Shown: positions 11,590 through 22,125 of the stretch, one piece after another
How the letters are laid out: each line of letters starts with the position of its first letter
Position numbering within the stretch: position 1 is the first letter of the stretch
Source of the DNA: Stercorarius parasiticus
Lineage: Eukaryota; Chordata; Aves; Charadriiformes; Stercorariidae
Direction: 5' to 3'
DNA length: 64,000 nucleotides
Assembly: GCA_013396915.1 (NCBI GenBank)
Contig: VWZL01000111.1
Span: 771,063-835,062 of the forward strand
Notes under the pieces: generated by a model
Told to the model about the DNA's origin: nothing
Database searches by the model: none
Seen by the model: the letters and a program-made list of their open reading frames with translations, nothing else
Program-made: the position numbers and the translations under genes

Positions 11590-12383
11590 ACTGCTTTTTT
11601 TCCCCCCAGACAGTCAGAGACAAGCTGTCTGCATGCCCTACGCAAGGCATGCTGTGTTTCTGTGGTAGGGGAGCGCTGCTCGATGGGCAGTGTTTTGGGA
11701 AGGGTGGGGAGGAGCGGGGATGGGAGCATGGTGAAGCTAATGGCACCTGTCTAGGAAGGGACAATGTTTACAGTCACAGTAACTCAAATGGAGGGGACTG
11801 AGCAACACCAGCGGCTGGTGTTTTAAGTAGCGGCACAGAAACTGAGGTAAAGACAAAAATCAATACCTTAGGCAAGGTTGTGGAGCAGGGTGGTGTCGGA
11901 GCCAAGGAAGCCCTCAGGAATCGCAGCCTTTAAGCAACACAGAGGAGGCCACACGCTAGGAGACTCGTGTGTCCTGGTCCCTCCAAGTGCAGAGGGGGAA
12001 GGCAGCAAGCGGGCAGGTTCACCCCAGTGCCGTCCTCGTCCTTGTGCCATCCTCATTATGGCTCCCAACAGGGTTTCTGTGCGGCTGGCAAGCGCGCAGG
12101 CTGATTCCTTCCAGCAGATGGTAGCAGGAGTATATGAGGGGACGGGCATCCACACCGGGACCCCCGGCTGGACACCGTGATGCTGCTCCTCATGGCAAGG
12201 CCGACGCCCAGGGAGAATGGCTGCTGAGCAAGCAACGCCCGGAGCCAAGGCACCCTGGGGTGCTATTGCCCTTCCTTGGAGCCCAGGCCATGGACAGCAT
12301 GAGTTTAATGAAGGACTCGCCACTCCCACAGTGAATACAGATATGAAATGCTTGTAGACTCAGCAGCCAGTTGGGGTGGGTCA
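11590..12383. other. gene-free DNA, nothing recognised
   Basis: No gene supported. A faint resemblance to an inverted MIR tail near 11836 (GAAACTGAGG) is too short to call. Confidence 0.45.
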
Positions 12384-12478
12384 GCCAAGATGGCTGCCAT
12401 GGCACAAGCCAAGATGGCGGCTGTCGTACAGGCCAAGGTGGCAGCCGTGGCACAGGCCAAGACATCTGCCATAGCACT
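12384..12478 (+). repeat. 24-bp minisatellite, 4 units, carrying YY1-type motifs
   Basis: Four head-to-tail 24-bp units at 12384-12407, 12408-12431, 12432-12455 and a diverged 12456-12478. Each begins GCCAAG. Unit 2 contains AAGATGGCGGC (12411-12421), a full YY1 consensus. Unit 1 has AAGATGGCTGC and unit 3 AAGGTGGCAGC. The period is a multiple of three, so the plus frame reads as an alanine-rich octapeptide repeat (AKMAAMAQ-like) inside a small open frame ending at a TGA near 12492. No wider coding evidence supports translation, so I treat it as a non-coding minisatellite with clustered factor sites. Confidence 0.8.
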
Positions 12479-15400
12479 GGGCTGGAACTGATTTACAGCC
12501 TTATTACCCCTAGGCTGCATTTGGAGTATGGTTCTTCCAAATCAGACCTCACACCCGTGTTCCCTCAGGAGGTGACATGGTAGCCTTGTCCCTCCCTGCA
12601 GCTCCTCAGATTTCCTCCTGTTCCTCTCCCCCTTTCCTTCCTTCATTCTTCCTCCTCCCCCATATACATCCTCAGCTCTCCTGATTTATCACCGGTGGTG
12701 ATGATTTTCTTCATGTCTTCAAGTCCCGAATTCTTAGCACCAGGACACTGCAGGGAAATTTCTGTGGTGGTTTTTTTTTGGCAGAGGAAGCTTGAAAATG
12801 TGAAGTGAGTGCAACAGGAAGAGCAGAGAACCAATCAATAGAAATCGAAAGGAGCCATTAAACAAGCGGCTGAACAGTAGGACCTGGATGGTTGAGGTGT
12901 GCATGGTACATGGATCTGTGTCTCAAGTGGGGACAAAAAAGATCCTTTAAGCAACCTGAGATGAGAGCAAAGCGTGGAGACCCACCAGGAGGGTGGACAG
13001 GAGGATAGGCAGGGAGCTACCAATGCTAATGACATGGTTGGCAGCTGAGCAAAGAGTGAAGACTGGCAATATCCAGCTGGGTGTGTTAACGAGCAGGGTT
13101 GGATTGGGTGTAATTGCCCAGCAAGCCTCTTAGCACCCAGGCTAGCATGCCATGGCGTCCACAACCCCACCACATCATGGTTGGGCAAGCAGGAGTGAGG
13201 CGCAGCAAGGAGGGTAGATCAACAGCAAGAGCATCAACTGCATCTGCTTTTCTAAAGGAATCTTATTTCGCTGCTACGTTACAATTTTGGCAAGCACACA
13301 GAGAGAATTCCTTCAAAAAGCCTTGCTGGGAACTGCCGGGTATATGGTCTTATATATACAGTACATATAGAGTGCTGTAGCCACCTGCCAGAGGTTTTGG
13401 TAGCAGGACTGTCCCACTGGCTAGCAATACATCTCATTCCTCCAAGCCCAATGCCTTTGTCCCCAGCTCTGGTGTCTGTGATGTATGAGTGCTGCCCAAA
13501 GGGCTGCAGTTTTGGGGATTAGTGTGGGGTTTCCTATGGAAGGAAGATTTAGTCCCCCTGTTTGCATCTCTGCCTGCTTGTCTCCCTTAATGAATTCTGA
13601 AACTGTTGGACAGTTTCAAGTAATTTTGACAGAAAGGAGGAGCCCTCAAAGATGTGAAGTTCTGACAGTCTTTAGGAAGGTAAGTGCTTGGGAAGAGGAG
13701 AGACCCAAAGTAACACCTTCTTTGAGAGAAAGAGCTCAAGCCATGAAAGACCACTATCCCCTTGCTGCCTTTCTTTGCACTGCTCAGTGTAGATGGTCCT
13801 CCCTGTTTTGTCTACCCTGATGCAAAGTTAAGCCCTAGTTAATCTGGGAGAGGATGCGATGTAATGAAGACACGGCTGTAGCACGTCTAGCAGTTAAGCT
13901 GAGAGACGTTTGCTCCAACAGCCAGTGTGCCCAGGCTCCTGGAGAGCTTGCATGCTGGTTTGCAAAGCCATGTTGCAATATCCTGGTTGCAGCAGCTTCC
14001 CACCTCCAGGAGATCTGGCTCCCATTACTGTGCCCGCTTTCCCAAGACCCCAGCATGGGACCGGATGACGGGGGTGCTCCTCTTGTGAAGGTGTGGGGTT
14101 TGCACATGTCGGGTGCTGGAGTATGGAGAAGTTGGGGCACAGTGCTGGGAAGGGGGAAGCCCAGTCCTGCTGTGGAGGAAGCCATGGGGTGAGTGTTGCT
14201 GTGTGTGACATTTGACAGGTCTACAACATATGCTGCATCCCACTGCAGGCCTGGGCTGCCCTCTGAATCAGCTTCCAGCCTGTCTCGACATGAGGTTAAA
14301 TCCTTGCTCAGGAGCTGGAAAGCAGAGAAGCAGCAGATGGAACCAATCAATTTACCATCCGAAAACTGATCAATTTGTGGGGACCCCTCCCCATCCGAAG
14401 GCAGGGTGGGAACAGGGTCCAGCTACTGCATGCATGCAGGAAAGATCAGTGGGTAGCCCATAATAAACCCTCAATGTATTTCCAGCCATAAAATGCTTGA
14501 CGTGCCTTCAGAGAGGCTGTTGAAATCCCTGATTTGCAGCTGGCATTCATTTTCCATTGCAGGTAGTAAAAAGGCTTGGCCAGAGTGCTCAGATATTTCA
14601 TTGCTGGGGTCTGTCGCCATCCCCCAGCCCCACGGCCAGATTGCCGGGACTCGTGCACCTCCTCCTCTTCCTTCTCAGGGCTCTCCTTTCCCTTCAAAGA
14701 GGATCCAGTACTGGTGCAGGTGATGGGAGGGTGAGATAACGAGCAGGAGTGGTGATTTCAGGAAGTAGTTGGGACATGTAAATCCTCGCGGGGGCTTCTT
14801 CTGTCAGAGGAGCCATCCGGGGAGCGGGACATGTGCGGGCTGAAGTCATGCCTGTTAGGGAGGTATTTGTTCTTCTGGCCCCCGCAGCCCAGGCGGGTTG
14901 TCGTAACATCCCTCGAGCCGGGATCTGGTTGCAGCAATAAAGTTGGGCGGGTCGGGTTCCTGGCTGGGCAGGAAAGTGTTATTGATCAATGCCACGAATC
15001 CTTCCCACCTTCCTCCCACCCCCAGGGTGGATGTAATGGATACCAGGAGAGGTGGGAAGGGAAGCAAAACTGGAAAGATGCTCTGGTTGGGAGCAGAAGG
15101 TGGCACGGCCAGGGCAAGGACACAGGGACAGGTTAAACACAAACTGAACAAAGCAAAGGACCATTTTAATGTCTCCAGATCAGGGCTGCAGGTGGATGTG
15201 GTTCACTCTGCGGCTGAGCAAATGCATCTGCAAATATAGGAGGGAGCAGGGAGGGGTTAACATTTCTCCACCCATTTGCTCAGAGAACATCCCAAGCCCT
15301 GATCTCTCCCTCATGTCCCCCTGGGTGTCCAGGCTGCAGCAGCTCTGTGCCTCATATGGGCCCCAGTGATCAGTGCTGGGGACGGCTGCTGATGGGAGTA

Positions 15401-15720
15401 CTCAGCCATTCCTTGTCCATGAGCATCCAAGCTCACCAGTGCTCTGTGAGCACGTTTAGCTGGGAGCAATCTGGAAGCAGTTCTTTATGCTCTGGGGATG
15501 AAGAGACAGGGTGGACCCTGAGCCAGGGTGGAGATCTCACCACAGCAGGATAATACCGGGGAAAACTAACTCTGAAAGAGCAACGTTCTTGTGTCTCGCA
15601 TTGTACAGGATCTCTAGGGCTTATTTCGTCTCCTACAGTGGGGCTGGGATCATTGATGGACTATCTCTATGTGCCCACTGGGGAAACCTTTGGCATGTGG
15701 CCTGAGACCCAGCACTTTGG
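12479..15720. other. gene-free DNA, nothing recognised
   Basis: No exon, RNA gene or transposon supported. Open frames on both strands overlap and carry no recognisable features. Confidence 0.5.
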
Positions 15721-16090
15721 CCAGCTAATCAAGCTTCATCATTTTTGATCCTGGACAGATATTATTACTATAATAAGATTGATATTAGTAATACTGCTAA
15801 CAATTGTGGTAATTCTAATAAAATAATATTGTACTCCTCCATCCAAGGAGCTCAAAGCTTTTAAAGGAGATTAAGTCTCATGGCATCCATCCTATTTCAG
15901 GAAAGCTTATTTAGACAGTGGCAAAGCCTCCTCACCGCCTTTGCGGAGTGCAGTCTCCTTCAAGGTGGAACACAGCAACTATTTATGAGTATGCAATAAC
16001 AGTCCACAGCGATCTAGGCCAAGCAATGAAAGCAAATACCATATTCAGGGCAATTACAGGGGTTATACAAAAGACAATGTACCAGGACAC
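15721..16090. promoter_or_regulatory. candidate regulatory A/T-rich islands
   Basis: Two A/T-rich, non-repetitive patches (15721-15840 and about 15960-16090) are rich in ATTA/TAAT cores, for example GATATTAGTAATACTGC and GGTAATTCTAATAAAATAAT. No simple repeat or transposon explains them. Selected on composition only; no alignment supports conservation. Confidence 0.25.
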
Positions 16091-19000
16091 TCAGCTCAAT
16101 GGCTAGGCTTTTAGATGTATTAGGGGACTTTTTGTGGTGTTCAGAACCTACTGTGGTCCATCACAAAGAACTTTGACTGTGGCAGCAGCGTGGACTCTTG
16201 CCCCACCCTGGGCACCCATCTGCTCCTGAATCAGAAAGCAGGGAAGGCAGGAGAATTGCTGTCTCCTCTGTGTTACTCAGCACACCCAAACTCCCACCCT
16301 GGCACCCTCCAGGAGGCATTTCTTCATGTGCTAACTTGGGGTTGTCCACTGAGACCAGCAGCTTGGAGACAGAAAGCTCCCTGGCTTTTGAAAATCGTAT
16401 TCCCCTTACAGAGCTGGTGCAAGCCTGTCAGAAGCAAGCAGTCACCAGGAGTAAATCACATCCAGAAGAGCAGGTTCTTGATGACTATGAAGCCTCTTTA
16501 AGCCACCACCTTTTCTTGTGTGGCCTTGTGGAAGTCAAAGACACCACTAGCCCAGAATGAACATCTCCAGTGGAAGCTACTCTGGAACTTAGATCCACTA
16601 GGCACTGGTAGAGAAAAAGCCAAAGTGTTTCTGCTCATCAGCACACGGTGGGCTGCCCTCCGCTCCTGCAGGCTTTGATGAACGCAGAACTAGTTAGCAG
16701 CACTGGTGTGAGTGGGTCCGAGAGGTCATGCTGAAAAATGGCACTTTGTCAAAAATGTCATTTCAGCAGCGTTTCATTGCCTTTTTCTTTAAATGAAAAA
16801 TTTCAGAAGGAAATGAAGCCAATGTGTTATTTCACTGTGATTTGAAAATTTTTTGCTGATGTTTCTTTAAAACAATTCTTCCTCATGCTGGGACTCGTCA
16901 CCCTCTTTCAGTCTATCATTTGCAGCTCAAAAAGCAGATTTTTGTCATTCTTCAGGGAATGTGGGTTTTAGTCATATCATAGGAACTCAGTATTTCCTTT
17001 ACTTGAAAAAGATATGCAAAAGCAAGATGAAAATTTTAACTCCACAGGCTTGATCCTGTGCATGCTTTTTTATATTTTTTTTTTAATTGAGACATTTTCA
17101 GAGAGCTTGGCCACCTCTTTCTACTGAACCTGGATGACTGTGCTTTGGGGTCCCAATGCAGGAGGCCAGGCTTTTTCTCATGGTCACCAGTTGAAGCCCA
17201 GGGCTGATGCAGAAGGAGGGCAAACACAAAGCCTTACTTGCCCTGGCCCGGTCTCCCCTTGCCAGCTTGCCAGCCTGGTGCTGGGAGATTTCAGCTAAAG
17301 TTCAGCCACATCACCTGTGTTTGGTTACCCAGGAACATCCCTCCCAGATTCAAGGATCTCTAGGAACGTTAGTAACCACCCCTGCCTTAGGTTTGAGCTC
17401 CATCAGCTCATCTCCTCTTTCACTTGAAAATGTGGGCTTTGCTGCTCATCCGAAGCCATCTGGCTTCATCTCCAGCCCTGCATTCACCACCAGAATAGGC
17501 AATCATCTCGGGGGGCCCTCTGGCTTTCAGTATCATGGGGAGAAGAGGTGTGAGGTGTGGGGGAGCCTGTCCTAGCCCTCCTTGCCACCCTCCCCCATCT
17601 CTGCCTTCTTGCTGCCTGGGGAAGAGGGAGCAGGACCTCACCTAGGACCCTGGAGACAGACTTTCAGCAAGGAAGAGGCTGCCGCTGTGCACGTCAGGAA
17701 TGATTTGATCAGCAAGAGAGATGAGCACCTCTAGCACTGACATCAGGGGACAGGCAGAGGAGAGTGCGAAAAAGCTAGTGATGGACAGCAGGACTGCGGC
17801 GCATGGCAGGGTGTGGAGACCCACGGACTGGGCACGGGTCTCTGCTGGGGACAGCGGAGGGGCTGATGAGACTGTCTAATGCTGTGTTGAATTTCTTCTG
17901 CAAAATCAGCCCCACTGCTTCTTTCTGGGATAACAGTTCAAGAGCAGTTAGTGCAAATCTGTGTCCCTACGCATCCTGTGCTGGCCGGGAGTAAAACCAA
18001 TTAGATAGCACAAGGGCACTTTGCTCTTACTCATATGCATGAGTATTTACCCACATGTGCAAACTCCCCCCATGTTAAATATTACCTATGAAAAGATGGG
18101 TGAATTTCCCAAGTAGGAAATCAGCTTTGTTCAAACCCTTCCTGGCAGACCCTACTTTTAGACTGCCTTTCTTGGGAAAGCGGTCAATGATCCAGAATGT
18201 CTGCTGAGCCTTTCTGTGGGGCTACCCCACAGCTTTCCTCTGTGCTCACTGGGCAGCAGTGGGAATGGGCTGCATGACCCAGACTCCTCCAGAAAAAACT
18301 GTCTTGGCCACCAGGCTTGCTAAGCCACTGACAGAAACCCTTTCCAATTTTTTCTCTTTACAATTTCATTTAAAAGTGAATTCCATGCTGGTGAAGTTGC
18401 TGTACTGACAGCCCTAGACACTGACATATCTTATTTATCCATGAAACAGAGCTTTAAGAGTCCTACAGCAATAACAATAATGCTCTGGTTTTTGCAAGAC
18501 CAGATTTCCAGCAAAAGAATTCCCATGAAGGTTTCCAAGCAGAGGCCAGGTGCAATGCACACCATACATATATGCATCTACACGTGTGCTCCAAACTGCT
18601 GGTGCTGTCTCCTCCCGCCAAACCAAACTGTCAAGGTCCACCAAGACCCTCAAGGTCCTTCTCTGGCCTCCCCTGCTCAGTAGTTTCTGAGGGCGAGGAT
18701 ACCAGCTGCAAATTGCTTTCAAGGGTTGGATTCCCACCAAGCACAGCCCAAAGCCTGGCATTACAGCATGTCCTACAGGACCATGGGTATATTTTTGCTT
18801 CTCATATAGCCAGGTACTTCAAGGCCTAATCCTCTTCCTCTTCAAGGATGCTCATGGGGAATAGGCCTTTGAGTAATGTCCCCTCCCCAGGAGCAATTCC
18901 CCTCCTTTAAGAGCCGGACAGTTTCCAGAGCTCTTTTAATACATCTCACTCTCCTCTGCCCTCTCATCTTCGGAGCATTTTGCCATCTGTTTGCCTTTAT

Positions 19001-19490
19001 TTCCTTTGGGAACAACTCCCTTTTATTTTCAGGTTCCAGGGGCAAAAGTAGCCAGGTGGCTGTGGGGGAGGGTAGCATCTTTTAGCCCCCACCTTATAAA
19101 AAAATCCTAAAACGTGAAAAAAAACCAACAGCAACATCAAAACAAACAAATTGAGACCAGAAGTTCTGCAGAGGGCCACAGCATGGTATTACCACCACGT
19201 CTACAGCCAAGCCCCTCTGTCAAAACCCCACTCTACCCCTCTGCGTATGATTCTCAGCCGTAGAGTCTGCTGGTGTCTCCTTGCCTCTATTTATACTAAA
19301 GCCCTTGCAGAATAAAACATCCATGTAAAATCCAATTTCCTCTGAATCTCTCTCGGAGATGAGGCCTCGAGATTGAGTAGATAACCTCTGCAGTAATTGC
19401 CTGAACCACTCCTGTTTGCTGGAAAGGTGAGATCCATTTTTCAATTATCTATCTGCAGTGACAGCAGCGAGCAACGGAGCTAAGAGGAAG
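16091..19490. other. gene-free DNA with one A/T-rich decayed-repeat-like patch
   Basis: No exon supported. About 16730-16900 is A/T-rich with recurring words such as AAAAATGTCATTTCA and GAAAATTTTTTGCTGATG, similar in texture to the patches near 3.4, 4.2 and 20.9 kb. A T-run sits at about 17066-17085. The rest is unremarkable mixed-composition DNA. Confidence 0.45.

Positions 19491-19517
<27 letters not shown>
19491..19517. repeat. (GA)n microsatellite
   Basis: Uninterrupted alternating GA for 27 bases, a polypurine tract on the plus strand. A matching pyrimidine tract lies at 19833-19866 on the other side of a candidate regulatory block. Confidence 0.95.
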
Positions 19518-19522
<5 letters not shown>

Positions 19523-19569
19523 CCAGCCAACAAGAGCCGTCTGTGTCAATCCTGGCAAACGGGAGGTAC

Positions 19570-19832
19570 GATAGATGTGGTCACAGTTCCTGCCATCAAT
19601 ATCCTCTAATATAAATGTCAGCGATGCCATTTTACCCACAGTCATTTCCCACAATGCTGATTACATTATCGTATAATAGAGGGGCGCCAGCCGCACCGCT
19701 TTCTCTCCTAACCCTCCTTGCGGTAATGTGTCAATAGCCTGCCTCCATGAAACAAGTCAATTTTCTGCAGGCTTGGCAGCGGAATAAATCTGCCGACTAT
19801 CTAGAGAGCTGGAGATATTTATACACACCGCG
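19570..19832. promoter_or_regulatory. candidate regulatory block between purine and pyrimidine tracts
   Basis: Complex, non-repetitive sequence with GATTACATTATC near 19658-19669, ATATAAATGTCAG near 19609 and GGTAATGTGTCAATAG near 19721. It is flanked on the left by the GA tract and on the right by the CT tract. The content suggests a conserved element rather than neutral DNA. This is judged by eye, without alignment. Confidence 0.3.
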
Positions 19833-19866
19833 TCCTCTCTCTCTCTTGCTCTCTCTCTTTCTTTCG
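19833..19866. repeat. (CT)n-rich polypyrimidine tract
   Basis: Imperfect CT repeat, interrupted by a TTG and ending in a CTTT run, grading into C/T-rich sequence up to about 19895. It is complementary in composition to the GA tract at 19491-19517. Confidence 0.9.
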
Positions 19867-21340
19867 CCCTCCCCCCTCCCGCCTTCCCTCCCTGTGTGTG
19901 CAAGCATAGATGTGTGTCCTCAGCAGAATTGAGTGATTTTCAGCCCAGACTCAATAAGAAGAGAATTTAGGGCAGTCCTACAGCTTGGCTTCCAGTAACA
20001 GCCCTACACGTTTATTTTCTTTAGCTTAACAGGAAAGAGAGAATTATGTTTAGATTTATATGACAAGGGCAGTTCTACCAAAACGCTTGCGATAAGCACT
20101 GTGGAAGGGGGAGGAAGGTGTGTGCATGTGTGGCAAAAACCAGGCAGGCCGGTGGCAGAGAGGGATTGCAACACCCTGCAGGTCACATCAGGGGGGTCCT
20201 CTGGGAGCTGGAAAAACAGCTCTTGTTTTAACCGACAGCTCCTTTTTTAGTGTATGTCCGAATCGAATGCCAGCGGAAGGAGGAGGGAGGCCATGGGCTC
20301 CTCCATTGCTTCTGACAGATGACGGTGGCGGTGTCTGGCTCTGCTCTCTTGACTCTTGCAGGCAGAGAGCTTGCTGAGGATGAGATGCTCTAACCAACTC
20401 AGGGATGCTCATTCCCCCAGAGATGTCCCCAGGTACCCTGTAGTCCACCAGCCCACGACCCCTGCTGTGATTTCCACCTTCCCTCAGCTCAAAGGGGAGC
20501 CAGCCTCCCCGAAAGCCCTAGCAGCTCCCTCTGCCAGATGGCATGGGCTGCTCAGGCCATCCTGAGCTCCCAAAGCACAGGCTAAAATGGTAGATGCTGC
20601 TCACACTCACAAAGGCCATCTTACTGAGACACAGCAGCAACTCAGAGTGCTCTGGAGAGGGTCTTCTCCCTCTGAGTGTTGTCCACAGAGAGACAGACTC
20701 TCAGCAAGTGTTCTCCAATCCCTCTTGGCCTGAGCCAAGGGAATGGGAAGGGTTTCTGCTTCCTCTCAGCTCTGCTCAGCACGGAAGACTTTCTATTTAA
20801 CCCTCAGTGGGGGAATTTTTTGATGATGGAAAATGTCATCAACTATTTCTTGCCAAGAGGGGAAAAAAAAAGCCTGAAAAGACTAATAGCAAATACAAAA
20901 TTGCCTTCAAATTTCTAGGCTTTGTTTTTTTAATAAAAACCTGCAAATGTTCCATCTGTTTTCATGTTTTCGTCAAAATTTTGTGCAAGAGGCGCATAAT
21001 GCTTGGATCATTGCTTTTGGCTTGATTGCTCCATCCTCCTGCTCCATAACATAGCAGTTTCTGGCCAGGGAGCTGGTGTGTCCTCCACTAGCCCTGGGAG
21101 GACCAAGTCCACCGCCTTCCACAGTGATGGAGAAGGCTCCACCCTATAAGACACAAAAGATGCACATTTTGCAGTAAAAGGTTGTCCTGCCACTCCATAC
21201 AATCACTCCTGGCAACTTTCAGAAAGAAGATCTGGGAGAGGATGGTGACCTGCTACCATGCTGAGAGGACCCCAGAGGCCTCATTCAATCCCTGACTCTG
21301 GGCAGAGCTCTGCCCACGTACCTCTGCCCTTGGGGAACAT
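19867..21340. other. gene-free DNA; A/T-rich patch at 20805-20990
   Basis: No exon supported. The patch at about 20805-20990 (A9 run, TTTTTTTAATAAAAACCTGC, TTTTCGTCAAAATTTTGTGC) has the texture of a very old decayed repeat. The remainder up to the CR1 3' end is unremarkable. Confidence 0.45.
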
Positions 21341-21801
21341 CATAGAATCATAGAATCATTTAGGTTGGAAAAGACCCTTGGGATCACCGAGTCCAACCAT
21401 CAACCCCACTCTACAAAGTTCTCCCCTACACCATATCCCCTAACACCACATCTAAACGACTCTTAAACACATTCAGGGATGGTGACTCCACCACCTCCCT
21501 GGGGAGCCTATTCCAGTGTCTGACCACTCTTTCTGTGAAGAATTTTTTCCTAACGTCCAGTCTAAACCTACCCTGTTGCAGCTTGAAGCCATTCCCTCTT
21601 GTTCTATTGCTAATTACCTGTGAGAAGAGACCAGCACCAGCCTCTCTACAATGTCCTTTCAAGTAGTTGTAGAGTGATGAGGTCTCCCCTCAGCCTCCTC
21701 TTCCTCAAACTAAACAGTCCCAGCTCCTTCAATCACTCCTCATCAGATTTATTCTGCAGGCCCTTCACCAGCTTCGTTGCCCTCCTCTGCACTCGCTCCA
21801 G
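21341..21801 (-). mobile_element. CR1 LINE, 3' part with ORF2 C-terminus and octamer tail
   Basis: The plus strand begins CATAGAATCATAGAATCATT, the reverse complement of the avian CR1 3' end with its repeated ATTCTATG octamers. On the minus strand the end of ORF2 is well preserved: LERVQRRATKLVKGLQNKS next to the gap, then [36 protein letters not shown] and a stop at about 21426. About 85 bases of 3' UTR follow. Near 21670-21678 the reading frame shifts, consistent with loss of two bases from a CT-repeat, so this copy is defective. Divergence is clearly lower than in the copies at 1 and 9 kb. The element continues across the assembly gap into 22015-22125. Confidence 0.95.
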
Positions 21802-22014
21802 NNNNNNNNNNNNNNNNNNNNNNNNNNNNNNNNNNNNNNNNNNNNNNNNNNNNNNNNNNNNNNNNNNNNNNNNNNNNNNNNNNNNNNNNNNNNNNNNNNN
21901 NNNNNNNNNNNNNNNNNNNNNNNNNNNNNNNNNNNNNNNNNNNNNNNNNNNNNNNNNNNNNNNNNNNNNNNNNNNNNNNNNNNNNNNNNNNNNNNNNNNN
22001 NNNNNNNNNNNNNN
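21802..22014. other. assembly gap (213 N) inside a CR1 element
   Basis: An unbroken run of 213 N. Both flanks belong to the same minus-strand CR1: the right flank ends ORF2 at a VKSSW segment and the left flank resumes at LERVQRRA. From knowledge of CR1 ORF2, about 180-190 codons should separate those motifs, well over 213 bases. The preserved frames on the two sides also fit only a missing length of 3n+2 bases, whereas 213 is 3n. The run is therefore probably an estimated size or spans a deletion. Confidence 0.95.
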
Positions 22015-22125
22015 GCCAGCTGGATTTAACTCCATTGACCACTACTCTTTGGGACCGTCCAGCCAGCCAGTGCTTGATCCAGCAGATCATGCACTTCCTT
22101 ACCCAGCTCCAGAAATGACTTTGCA
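22015..22125 (-). mobile_element. CR1 LINE continuation (ORF2 reverse-transcriptase region)
   Basis: The minus-strand translation from about 22153 contains the motif HWLAGRSQRVVVNGVKSSW, which in CR1 ORF2 lies just before the SGVPQGS motif of the reverse transcriptase. That next motif would fall in the gap. Upstream, WVRKCMICWI fits the preceding helix loosely, so the 5' truncation point lies at about 22120-22155. It is the same insertion as 21341-21801. Confidence 0.85.
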
